Assembly: GCF_025602895.1 (NCBI RefSeq)
Contig: NW_026516577.1
Span: forward strand, 1 to 20,994
From: Polychytrium aggregatum
Taxonomy: Eukaryota > Chytridiomycota > Chytridiomycetes > Polychytriales
Direction of reading: 5' to 3'
DNA: 20,994 bases
Positions 6,718-18,669 of this stretch are shown here, one piece after another. Made by a program: the position numbers and the translations under genes. The notes under the pieces are model-generated. The model was not told the origin of the DNA, made no database searches, and was given only the letters and a program-made list of their open reading frames with translations. Each line of letters begins with the position of its first letter. Position 1 is the stretch's first letter.

Positions 6718-9263
6718 CGTTGACTGACTGTAGGCCCAGCGGGTAGGCCATGGCATTGCACTCCTGTCTTCGTTGGCAATCGCTTTGTTTTGGTTGGTTT
6801 GGGAAGCACAGTCTTGAATACACCCGGCCGATCTCCTGTGGCGATGATCGACTGGCATACCGAGATCATGTTCCTGGCTGCATTGATGTCTCGATCCCAC
6901 AGCGTATGGCAGCTTGCACAGCTCCGGACAAAGTGTGGTTTCTCGATATCAAGATACTCGACCTTCTCGAGTCGCTTGGCTTCCCGACAATGTGAGCACA
7001 CCTGGGATGTGTTGAACTCGTTCATCGAGCACACACGGATCTTGGAGACGGATCGGTCTGGTTGGCGTCTCTGGTGGTGGTGGAACTGCTCAAAGTACTT
7101 GGCAAACCTGAGTCTCCTGGGACTGGAAGCATATCCCTTCCCCTGTTTCCAGGATGCATTCCCAAAGGCAATCACCACTTCGGTCTCCTTTGGTGCCTGG
7201 TCGATGACTTGCTTGCACATCTCGTGGACGGTGCGCTGTCGCTTGCTGTGGAGATCAAGCCGTTTGAATCGCCGTCGCCGGGTCAGGCTGAAGTACAGCT
7301 GTTTCTCCAGCATGTCTCCATCGAACACATGGCGAATGTATCGCAGGAAGGGATCCAACCCAGGGATCTTGGGACTTGGTGTGGTGCTCATCCATTGCTG
7401 CAGACCAAGGATCTTGTGGGTGCTCTGGATCCACTTGGTCGCCTGGGTGGTGCCACATCGATGCTGGTACTCCTTGTTGGAGAACGACACGATCTTCTCG
7501 TTGGCACGCTGTGCCTTGGTCACCTTGACACCGTCTTGCTCCTGGATGGATGGTTGACCGGGTGCCCGAATGACAGCGGTGAAGATCGATCCCACACCAG
7601 GGTCGATCCCAATCCATGTGGTCCGAGAGTCGTCAATGGGACCGACCCTGGCCTGGATCTTCTTCTCGGGAGTGAGTGTGTTCACCTTGGTCTTGGGTAC
7701 CGGCTTGGCATCGGGGTCCTTCTTCAGGACTTTGTACTTGAGCGTGGTGATTGAGCACCCGACCCCATCGGTGGTGATCTCGCAACCAAAGAGCTGCTTC
7801 CCCTCCTCCCTGGCACCAAAGAGTCTCGAATCCAGCTTGAAGTTGGTCTGCCAGAAGGTCTCTTGCTTTGTGGTGTCATTGACCTTGGTCTTCAGGTCGT
7901 CCCACTTGAGACCAGTGCCAGTCTGGTATCCAAGGATTTCCCACAATGCTCTGGTGTCGAGCTTGACATACTTGGCTCGGGCATCGCAGAGCGGGACCAA
8001 GGTGCACTGTGCTCGAGGGACATTGTGTCGCTTCTTGGTCTGGGCAAGCCGGTCGGTGAGGCGCTTGATCCGTTTCGTGTTGATAGCGATCTGCTTGTCC
8101 ACCTCATCATGCTGGGTCTGGAGTGCGTTGTGCTTGTCAGGCAGCCTTCGTTCGATGGCGCGACACATCTCCTCATTCAGTCGCCCACGCTCTCCTTTCA
8201 GGCCAATGGTTTCTCTCACGAGCCTGGGAATGATCATCTTCTGAAAGACCACCATGAAGAGGGCCTCCTTCAGGTGGGTCAGCCGAGAGACCTCACTGGC
8301 CAGTTTCGATACAAATCGATACAGGTCTTGGTGGCTTTCGTACCGAAACTCATACAACTGGTCGGCATGTGTGGCGTAGGCTCTCTTCAGATCAACGAGG
8401 AGTGTCTTGGAGAGGGGATTCTCCATCAGCTTGACACAATCATCGACGTGTGTATGCCGTTTGACATCCTTCGGAGCAACCAGGACCAGATTGCAGAATC
8501 GACGTAGAAGGGACCAATACCGATCGAGAATATGGGTCTCACAGTTGACAGCATAGGTCTTGACAGCCAAACCAAGGACCTGTGACCCAGTACCCTTTGG
8601 GAGGGACACAGGAGGCAGGATACACGACTTTCCCCATGCACGTCGATACATGTCATAGGTCTTGATGATGTGCCTGTCATCTTCTGGGGTGTTCGTCCTG
8701 GCACCCACTGTTCCTGTCTGCACCATACTGAAGCACTTTCGAACAAACGCGGGTTCACTCGACGACACAGTGGGGAGGGTGATGCCCTTGTCCAAGCATC
8801 GCCTGAGATGCAGCTCCAGGAGACGAGATGCTTCGTACTGGACTTGTGTCATGACCCGGACAGTCTCCTCGATCTTGTCGTGCAAGGCGCCGTTCTTGAT
8901 GATGGCGTCGAGGGTGCACTTGACGATCGAGTACTCGGCCTTGGCATACTCGTTGGGGCCACAGTCAGGCAAGGTAGAGCTCCAGAGTGGGTTATAGAAA
9001 CGGCACTTTGGGGTGTTGCTTCTGGCATGACCCTCTTCCCCGCACGTGGCACATACAGGGACCTTGGGTGCTTGGCTGACCATTTCAGCGACCGAGGCAG
9101 GGCTGCTGTCGACTCTGGCTGTACACTTCTTGGTGAAGGGTTTGACATGGTTGGTCAGGCCACAGGCACGACACGATTTGATGGTGAACTTCTTGGCCAC
9201 AGGAGAGTCATTGGGTGATCCCGGGTCGGGATCGGGGGGTGTCTTTCGTTTGTGGGGAGCCAT
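6702..9263 (-). CDS. Fanzor RNA-guided nuclease (eukaryotic TnpB relative)
   Basis: An intronless ORF of 853 residues starting at ATG 9263. An in-frame GTG at 9323 is upstream, but no ATG is. Two zinc knuckles of form CX2CX4HX7C lie at the N-terminus (C31-C34-H39-C47 and C71-C74-H79-C87). A long helical region follows, then a split RuvC domain: motif I GIDPGVGS with D554, motif II strand EVVIAFGNASW near 695-705, a zinc ribbon C756-X2-C759...C782-X2-C785, and motif III WDRDINAARN with D792. The Glu usual in motif II is absent (A699). E749 in MNEFNTSQVC is the likely replacement, as described for Fanzors. Members cut DNA guided by an RNA made from the element's 3' end. The ORF is intact and all recognisable active-site residues are present, so activity is plausible. 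Size suggests the Fanzor1 group. No recombinase gene accompanies it. Confidence 0.92.
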   Translation of the reverse strand: MAPHKRKTPPDPDPGSPNDSPVAKKFTIKSCRACGLTNHVKPFTKKCTARVDSSPASVAEMVSQAPKVPVCATCGEEGHARSNTPKCRFYNPLWSSTLPDCGPNEYAKAEYSIVKCTLDAIIKNGALHDKIEETVRVMTQVQYEASRLLELHLRRCLDKGITLPTVSSSEPAFVRKCFSMVQTGTVGARTNTPEDDRHIIKTYDMYRRAWGKSCILPPVSLPKGTGSQVLGLAVKTYAVNCETHILDRYWSLLRRFCNLVLVAPKDVKRHTHVDDCVKLMENPLSKTLLVDLKRAYATHADQLYEFRYESHQDLYRFVSKLASEVSRLTHLKEALFMVVFQKMIIPRLVRETIGLKGERGRLNEEMCRAIERRLPDKHNALQTQHDEVDKQIAINTKRIKRLTDRLAQTKKRHNVPRAQCTLVPLCDARAKYVKLDTRALWEILGYQTGTGLKWDDLKTKVNDTTKQETFWQTNFKLDSRLFGAREEGKQLFGCEITTDGVGCSITTLKYKVLKKDPDAKPVPKTKVNTLTPEKKIQARVGPIDDSRTTWIGIDPGVGSIFTAVIRAPGQPSIQEQDGVKVTKAQRANEKIVSFSNKEYQHRCGTTQATKWIQSTHKILGLQQWMSTTPSPKIPGLDPFLRYIRHVFDGDMLEKQLYFSLTRRRRFKRLDLHSKRQRTVHEMCKQVIDQAPKETEVVIAFGNASWKQGKGYASSPRRLRFAKYFEQFHHHQRRQPDRSVSKIRVCSMNEFNTSQVCSHCREAKRLEKVEYLDIEKPHFVRSCASCHTLWDRDINAARNMISVCQSIIATGDRPGVFKTVLPKPTKTKRLPTKTGVQCHGLPAGPTVSQRASNI

Positions 9264-9410
9264 CTGGCGAGAAAATAGCAGCGATGGCTGGTTCTTGTCA
9301 GGAACGGAGCTGGACTTTGGCACCAGACAGCTGATGGTAGTCGAACGGACGGTCGTAGGACGAAGGGGAGTGTATTCAATAGCCTAAGGGCAGGATACAA
9401 GAGGCAAGGT

Positions 9411-9440
9411 GAGGTGCTGGTTCTGAGGCCACAGCACCTC
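9411..9440. other. Perfect 9-bp inverted repeat upstream of the Fanzor gene
   Basis: GAGGTGCTG, 12-nt spacer, CAGCACCTC. It lies immediately downstream of the TATA-like box in the direction of Fanzor transcription, so it would fall at or near the 5' end of the mRNA as a hairpin. It could equally be a protein-binding palindrome. Confidence 0.6.
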
Positions 9441-9441
9441 G

Positions 9442-9448
9442 TTTATAT
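9442..9448 (-). promoter_or_regulatory. TATA-like box of the Fanzor gene
   Basis: ATATAAA on the minus strand, about 180 bp upstream of the Fanzor ATG. It is the same heptamer as upstream of the chitinase. Motif and position only. Confidence 0.45.
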
Positions 9449-10495
9449 CTCTAAACGCCGTCCTTGTTCGCCGCAGATTTTTCTTCCACTACAAGGGAGA
9501 TTGGTTATCTGCGACGGGGGGAGATTAGATCCGAACGTTTCCCTCGCCCGCCGGGAGGTTTCATGTCAGTGCCTTACCCAACATTGCACATCAAGGAAAC
9601 AGGACACGGGTTGGGGCGCCCATGAAACCATCCACCGGGCGTGGGAACGCGGTTCATGACAGTTCTGCCCTTGGGGAAGAAAAATTCTCCTCAAAACCAG
9701 CGCATTTTGGGCTGGCAGAGATACTGTGCAGTGGCGTCCTTGATTCAGATCCAGAAACGCATCGCTCGCTCAATCAGTCGTGGGAAGACATCTTGTCAAG
9801 GTGAGTCTTGCCTGATAGCCAAACGATCATGTCATCTCGCTGACACACAGCCACGCTTGACTAGGTTTCCAACCAGAGAGATTCAGATGGTGGTGGTTCT
9901 TGTCCGCAATCGGAGTGGAGCTTCCAACAATGATACAATTGGTCATTCTTCCACACCAATTGCCCACCACCACCGTCAATCGGCTCAAGACGATACCAAA
10001 TGCCGTCAACCGACCATGGCCGGATTCCAACTTTGCTGCGTCACATACAACGTGACTTTCAGGTGACCGAGATGAGCAGCCGCGAGGGGCCGGAAAAAAT
10101 TGATAGTGCAATACTCATTGGCGAGTGGATGTGGTGATGGCAGGCCACGTGCTGGCCAGCCATGTCCTGGCCAGCGGGCTGGCTCGATCCGGCTGCCTGG
10201 CTGAACGCACGTGACGCGCACTTTGACCAGGGTGCGCCTGGCCTGGCGCTCTCTTGCCTGCTTGTTCGCCCGCTGTCCATCTCGCACCCGATCGCCTAGC
10301 ACCTCGCCTCACCGCACCGGACCCGGACCATATCGGACTGCATAGCATCGCTCGACGACGGCTCTGCACACCCACAAGCATCGACCTCTTGCAGCGATCT
10401 GGATAATCTGCGTTGCCTTTCCACAAGCTCAGTGGTGCACATCAATCGTCATCTGCCTCCGCACCCACAAACCAGCCCGCTGATCCCGAACCGCC
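9449..10495. other. Intergenic stretch between Fanzor promoter and RPN8
   Basis: About 1 kb with no convincing coding. It must hold the far (5') end of the Fanzor element, which I could not locate: no inverted copy of the 25-bp terminus is seen. It also holds the RPN8 promoter and leader. A CT/GC-rich patch with CTGGC-type repeats lies at 10140-10260. Confidence 0.5.
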
Positions 10496-12180
10496 ATGCC
10501 CATCACAACGTCCGTCCCCGAGAACGTGGTGATCCATCCGCTCGTTCTCCTGTCCGTCGTCGACCACTACAACCGTGTTGCCAAGAACACCAAGAAGCGT
10601 GTCGTCGGCGTGCTGCTCGGCCAGAACTCGGGAGGCGTCGTCAACGTCGCCAACTCGTACGCCTGTATGTAGCCGATTTCTCCTCTGAAGCAATGGGATG
10701 AGCCGCAAAAGGACCGTCAACTTTGCGGGCTGACTATGGGAGCCGGGCCCGATCTACTCGGTCATGGAAAGGACGTGTAGATCGGTCCGCCTCCTCCCTT
10801 GGATGTGGCCAGAGTTCATTCCGCCGATGCATCGTTTATGCATCCCTCTTTGCAGATCCGTTGTTGTTGCCCTGTCGCGGCACTGACACCTGCTCTCGTT
10901 CTTGCCCATTCCCATACGCCACGGTATGGCAACCGCGATTCGATCTGCATCAGTGCCCTTCGAGGAAGATGAGAAGGACCCCTCGGTCTGGTTCCTTGAC
11001 CACAACTACCACGAAGCCATGTATGACATGTTCAAGAAAGTCAACGGTAACCATGCCGCCACATGACATGCTCGATATTGGGCATCTGCAGAGACACGCT
11101 GGCCAGGCCTTCTGATCTGGTCGGCTCTGCGGATGTATAATCGGCGGACATCTTGCCCGTTCGGCAATATCTTTCTCAACTCGCCCGGGATTCACACTCC
11201 CCTCTCGTCCTTTGCCATGCGCTCACTCGTGCTGCATCTCTCTTGCATGCAATCCATCCATCGTGGCCTTCCCTGTTGCATCTCGCTCGCCAGCCAAGGA
11301 AAAGATGATCGGATGGTATCACAGCGGCCCCAAGCTGCGAAGCTCAGATCTCGAGATCAACGAGATGTTCAAGCGGTACACTCCCAACCCAGTTCTGGTC
11401 ATCATCGACGTCAAGCCCAACGATCTCGAGCTGCCTACGGATGCCTATTTTGCAGTAGAAGAGATCCACGATGTATGTGACCGTCAGTGTCGCCTCAACT
11501 GTTCTGGATCGAGCGGGGGGGGGTGGTGATCTGTCCGATGGCTGGTGCCTTGCTTCGACTGGCATTCGGGCCTTGATTTCCGACCCGGAACATACCCTAC
11601 ACCGACCCGAGTGACTCACGCCGCCAATTTCACATCGTCCATGCACTTGCAGGATGGTACCGCCACGACCAAGACCTTCAACCATGTCCCGTCGTCGATC
11701 GAGGCCGAGGAGGCCGAGGAGATTGGCGTCGAGCATCTCCTGCGTGACATCAAGGACAACGCCGTCGGCACGCTGTCCACACGAATCACGAACCAGCTCG
11801 AGTCACTCAAGGGCCTCCACCTGCGACTGCGGGAGATCAAGGACTACCTCGAGAAGGTCGTCAAGGGCCAGCTGCCAGTCAACCACCAGATCATGTACAA
11901 CCTCCAGGACATCTTCAACCTCCTGCCCAACCTGGATGTGCCTGACACCATCAAGGCCTTCTCGATCAAAACGAACGACGAGTACCTGGTCATTTATATT
12001 TCGTCGCTGGTCCGCGCCGTCATTGCGTTGCACAACCTCATCACCAACAAGCTCGAGAACCGCGATGCCGAGAAAGAGAAGGACGGCGAGAAGAGCGTCC
12101 CGGCTGCTGCTCCTGCGGCCGAGAAGGCCACGCCAGCAGGCACCACGGCGGAGCCATCCACTCCGGCGGCCAAGAAGTAG
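10496..12180 (+). CDS. RPN8: 26S proteasome regulatory subunit RPN8 (PSMD7), MPN-domain lid subunit
   Basis: Exons 10496-10664, 10954-11046, 11294-11472 and 11653-12180 give 322 residues, close to the family's usual length. Phases fit at each junction. The MPN domain spans about residues 8-145 ([50 protein letters not shown]). The metalloprotease signature is degenerate (W95-YHSGPKL lacks the HxH pair), as expected for RPN8, which is inactive and pairs with RPN11 in the lid. The C-terminal half carries the helices for lid bundle assembly ([30 protein letters not shown]). The tail is Lys/Ala/Pro-rich. The start ATG is in good context (ccgccATGc). A poly(A) signal follows 25 nt after the stop. 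Convergent with PUS7. Confidence 0.96.
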
Positions 12181-12204
12181 TGCAGCGCACAGGAGGAGGC
12201 CGAT

Positions 12205-12210
12205 AATAAA
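12205..12210 (+). terminator. Poly(A) signal of RPN8
   Basis: AATAAA, 25 nt after the RPN8 stop codon, in the 231-bp gap between the convergent RPN8 and PUS7 genes. Confidence 0.6.
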
Positions 12211-12411
12211 ACAGCCGCCACATGGGCAAATCGAGCCATCGCGTCGCAAATGGCGCTTTTCGAGAAGGCACTGTATTGTAGCCGCAAAAGAGGGGGGGGG
12301 ACCAATCCTGCAAGCAGCACGGGCTGCTGTCCTTCAGTGGAATCGGCCGGGCCAGTCCCGATGTGGATGAGAGCATCCTCAACAATGGTAGCGGATCCTC
12401 CGCGACTGAAT

Positions 12412-15400
12412 CTACTCTGGCGCTCTTTCTTCAGCTGGCTCGGATTTGACATGGGCGCTCTCCAGCTCGCGAGCCAGGGCAGTGTGATGGCCGGTTGATG
12501 TGCCAATCTTCATGATCTCACGGAGCGCGACGGTGGCATACGAGCTTGAGGGCAGGGTGAATTCACAAACGATGCCAAGATATCTTCCTCCTGGAAGTAC
12601 CAGTGCAGAGGGCAAGGGAGCGACAGGCCGTTAGACGGACGAAAACAGGGTGGGCGTGGGGTGGAAGCGAGATTGCGCCTCTCCGGGACTCAAAACGACC
12701 AAACCTTCGACGTTCTGAGGCTCGGGCACATTGTTGACTCGGTCGAGGTCGGACAGGCACAGCTGGCTTTGGAGGTCATTGTAGCGCAGAGCTCTCCTGT
12801 CGGATCGAATGAATCATTGGACAGGCCATTGAGCGAACCATTGACACAGGCCATCGGACCGCCACGAGAAGCAAGAGCAGGTGACCCCATCCAGCCAATG
12901 CGACACCAACGATGCACGAGAGCAGATTTGAAGCGCCACAATAATCAACACACAATCCACCCTACAAGCACCGTCATGAGAAGCCGATGCTCGTTTGGAC
13001 CTGCCCATGTCGGGCCTGTGACCGATGCTCAATCAGCGCCCGCAGCTTACCACGACACATCCTTGGGCTTCACAAAGACTTTCCTGTACGAACCAGGCAG
13101 AGAGACATCCCTAACATCCATCCATCGATCCATCCGTGTCAGAGATCTGAAATCAAATGGCCGCATTGGCAGCCAAAAGGCGGAAACAGTGGGCCAGAGA
13201 GCCTGTTGGCCATAGATGCAAGCAACCACGCACCAGTCCTTCTTCTTCATGTCCTTGGGATCAAGACCGTCTTTCTTCATCACATCCACATAGAACTGCC
13301 CGATGCTGTTGGTTGGATAGGTGACGTCGAATCCGGGCATGGGTAGGACAATGTCCCAACAGGTGTACTTCTCCGCCTCCTCCTCAGAGTCGACAACGAC
13401 GACGGGCTGCTTGGACGAGGTCGCGCGAACACTTCCTTCGCTGAAATCATTGCTGTCGTTCAACTGGAGGTTCTCTGGCAGTACCAGATCGCCGACGACG
13501 ACTCGGTTGCCGAACTGTCGCACTCGCTCGCTGACGGCTTGGTTCCAGACAAAACTCTGATAAGCGTGGACATACATCTGTCGCATGTTCACTGGGATCT
13601 GGCGAGGCAAGAGACTGGGTTCAGATCCTGGATCAACAGCCGTAGCTCCACCCCTGGGCATGGATGAAAGGCAGCATGAATGCAAGATGGGGCTGCATAT
13701 CTACCGCTTTCATGGCGCCGCAGTGGTCGTTCAATCGTTCCTTTTTGCGGGCGTTGCTGACAAAGTACTTGAGAATGGCACGCTCCGCGGTACAAAAGGG
13801 CGGAAAGGCCGCAAGGGCCTTGAATGCATCCTTTGTGGTCAGCCAGATCTCACGAGCCTGTTTGGATGTCCTGGCGCTCTGGGACAGATATCGGCGCATG
13901 TCAGTACAGTAACGAGTCTCTGTGGCAGAATCAGGCTTTGAGTCTTTGTAGCTGGTTCCCACACGGACGAACGAGATCACTGGCTTCCCTCCCCCGTCTC
14001 CCTGCGATTCGACATTGTCCATAAAGTGTCATGTATACGTATGGTTCGGCCAGCGAATTTGCAGCCACCTACCCACCTTCGTTCTTGACGCCCAGGACCA
14101 TGTTGACAGCCTCTTCCCAGTTGCCTTGCATCATCTGGATGCCGACGTGGTGGGTGGAGACAGATCGCGTGCCAAAGCGCTGCATTCCATAGTAGTTGAT
14201 GAACCCGTCATCCCGCAGGGCAGCAAAAGACCGCTCGACATCATCCATGGACTTGGCCAGTACATTGCTGCAAGGGTGGTGCATCCGATAGTCAGATGCG
14301 TGTCCACTGTCAGGCTCGTTGCTTTGTGAAGGGATAAGCAGGTATCGGGCACCAGCCGTACCGGAGAGTGATGACAAAGTGATTGCCTTGGAGATCGCCC
14401 AGCTCCAGCTTTTTGTTGACATATCTGTGTCAATGAACCAGAGTCAGCAAATGGCCGGACTACGCCATCTTGTCCACGATGGACAACTGCATTCGACACC
14501 GGGGTATGCTAGAGTCGTGCTCAGGGCGATGCCAGGGCAGCGAGACCAACAAGCGATATACGGAATGTGCCATGGTGGAGCCATACTTGAAGTCGCCAAC
14601 GGCAGTGCCGTGTCGTAGCTCCAGGTTCTGCAAGACCTTGTGGCTGACGTGGAATGCGGTGACCTTCTGGGTGGTAACAGCTCGTCTGTCTTTGGTGCCT
14701 GCAAACGAAAACGCTTTGCTCTCGACCCTGTGTGCAGGCGACGATATTGGTTACAGATGATCATGGTACCGAGGGGAGTTGGTGTCTGTGCTGGTGGCGG
14801 TAAGCCACTGGTGACACCAACGTGCTTACTCTGCAAGTTTGGAGATCAGCGAGAGCGCATCCATAGTGTCCTTATTTTCCTTGAGCAGCGTAAACTGGCA
14901 GTAGTGGCCAATGCTGTCCCAGTCGATGCTGTTGTTGAGTCTCCGGTTGGCCTTGCGCTTGGGTCGCTTCGAGTTCACTGGCAGAGAGACGGACCACAGG
15001 AGACAAAACGACTGATATGAGAACAGAGCCGCTGGCAGGCAGGACAGATGCGAGTCCAAAGCGCCGGCTGTGGCTGCGATGCGGTTCGGATGGCTGTATT
15101 CCCCCAGTCTCATCAGCCACTGTCGCGACTGTTGCCATTGGCTTCAAGATCGATGCAGAAACGCACTGTTGAGGCGATTGGTCTTGTCTTCGTCCGTTGC
15201 GTATCGGAACATGATCTGATTCTTGGCATCGCCAGTCGTCTCGGTGTGGATCAGCTCGCCAAAATACTCGAGTGTGGTCCGATGGATGTTGGCGCGGTGC
15301 TCCTTCTCAAGGATCGGCTGTCCGACCGCCCCCCCCCCCCGCACCAGGCCCCGGAGCAGAGCAGGAGCAGGAGCGAGTTCGAGAACGGATTCACAGCCGC

Positions 15401-16070
15401 GATCCGATCGGCGGTGATATCGGGCCAGAAGTAGAGTCGGGGAGAAGATACAGAGTCAGAGGGAGCTCGACTCTGCTGGTGCGACAGATCTCCGGCCTGC
15501 GAGAGAGGCTACCTTGGTGATGACCATTTCGATGCCGTCTTCGTGGGCCCGCCTTGGGCAACCAGACCCTGCAAGTCGCGGAACGCCACTTTGTCATCTG
15601 CAAGCAGTTCCTCAAGCAAGACAAATCCCTTCTCCTTGGGCGAGAGATGTTGAAGCGGATCTTCGGCAACGGCGACCTGCTCGCCATCGGTACCAGTCAC
15701 CAAGGCAGACTGCCCGGTATACCGCACAATCTCGCCAGACTTGTCGACCTCAAAAACGTAGAAATCCTTTGTCCTAATCCGTCGACGAAGCCAGGGAAGG
15801 GTTGAAGTGAGCGCCAGGGCCGCGGTCCCAAAAGCCAGGAAGCACAGGTGGCATTGCGCTGACGGCAGTGCGCGAGCGCCTCATACCATTGCTTGATGAT
15901 GCCCGACCATGACGGGCGGTCAGGGTCCAGGAACTGGGTGATGCCGACTTGGTCCTCGACAAGATAGCGCTGGGCGAATTGGCGAGCCTGAGTCTCTTGT
16001 TTGCGGCTTCCTGGCTCTCGACGAGGGCACGCTTGGACACCACGATGGGCACGGATCGCCTGTTTGCCAT
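12412..16070 (-). CDS. PUS7: tRNA pseudouridine synthase PUS7 (TruD family)
   Basis: Twelve exons are inferred: 15887-16070, 15563-15773, 15167-15317, 14830-14977, 14587-14727, 14362-14424, 14077-14267, 13705-13997, 13234-13598, 13051-13110, 12705-12796 and 12412-12590, about 690 residues. The enzyme isomerises uridine at tRNA position 13 and other sites. Family blocks run in order: VGITQFLDP, SGIIKQ, CQFTLLKENKDTMDAL, FSFAGTKDRRAVT with the catalytic Asp in GTKD, LGDLQGNHF, GFINYYGMQRFG, MYVHAYQSFVWN, MPGFDVTYP, LPGSYRKV and FTLPSSSYATVALREIMK. Odd points: exon 1 begins in one frame (MANRRSVPIVVSKRAL) and must shift by one base before YLVEDQVGIT. The exon 2 donor is either weak GTTGCC at 15562 (in phase) or better GTAGCC at 15512 (needs one extra base). 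Exon 8's acceptor was chosen by phase. The N-terminus is therefore provisional; identity is secure. Confidence 0.93.
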
Positions 16071-16620
16071 GCCGGGAATGCTGCTGCTCCAGGGGGGTAT
16101 CCGGGCGAGAGTGGGCAAACGAGTCGACCGAGCGGGCGTGGGGTGAGATGGAGCATGAAGCCGTTTGGGCGGCCGGCGGTGGTGTCTGAGGGGAGGGGTC
16201 TGCCCTGCAACGAAGGGAGCACGCTGCCGCCGCTGCTTCTGCTGGGACCAATCCTGGCCAATCGGCGGAGGGCGTGTTTTTTCGTCGTCAACGGCTGCGC
16301 ACATGGCTTTCGATCTCCGCCCGCTGCGCACGGTTGCTGCGCGTCCTTTTTTTCGGCAGCACGTCCATCCGGCCCGGCTTCTTGGGCGGCTGGGCTGCCT
16401 CCGCTCCTGGGTGTTGCTGCCATCTGCCTGTCCTGATTGCGCACCGGCCTTCCGAGTCTGCAAAACCCGCATCTGTTGGCCGCCCCAGACGCACCCACTT
16501 GCGCGAATTCGCTCGAGAACGACCCCTTCGACCGGCACCGGCATTCGCTCGCACGGATACGCACGCACTCGATTTGAGCACCTCTCCGCCCCCTCATATC
16601 AGCCGTACCACGAAGGCAAC
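16071..16620. other. Divergent promoter region of PUS7 and deoxyhypusine synthase
   Basis: 550 bp between two head-to-head genes. It is GC-rich with C/T-rich patches near the deoxyhypusine synthase start. No TATA box, tRNA or further coding is seen. It is probably a shared bidirectional promoter. Confidence 0.5.
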
Positions 16621-18456
<1,836 letters not shown>

Positions 18457-18595
18457 ACACACTGGAGCAATCCCCGAGGTCTCCTATTTGATGAACGTTG
18501 GTTTCAGCGATGACATAGCCCCTGTCATGAGCTCGGCAGAAGATGCGGCAGCGCAGTGGCGACCAAGTCTGCGTCGAGCAGTTGCTTGTATTTAC

Positions 18596-18601
18596 TTTAT
18601 T
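18596..18601 (-). terminator. Poly(A) signal of the TTI2-like gene
   Basis: AATAAA on the minus strand, about 70 nt downstream of the stop at 18670-18672. It fits the end of the minus-strand gene in the gap to deoxyhypusine synthase. Confidence 0.55.
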
Positions 18602-18669
18602 TGATCAAAACAAGTCGCACCCTGATCTGTATCTTCTGGTCCAGTCTTGTTTGCGACAGAGACCAATCC

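Noticed and set aside
7062-7754. Plus-strand ORFs opposite the Fanzor gene
   Set aside because: Antisense shadows of the nuclease frame, with no recognised domain of their own.
9592-9610. aaggaaacaggacac, resembling the Fanzor terminus aaagaaacgggacag
   Set aside because: Only 12 of 15 bases match, and it faces the same way as the terminus at 6662 rather than inverted. It is not enough to call the other element end.
9449-10495. Recombinase or transposase partner for the Fanzor element
   Set aside because: No ORF with serine- or tyrosine-recombinase or HUH motifs was seen here or elsewhere in the window.
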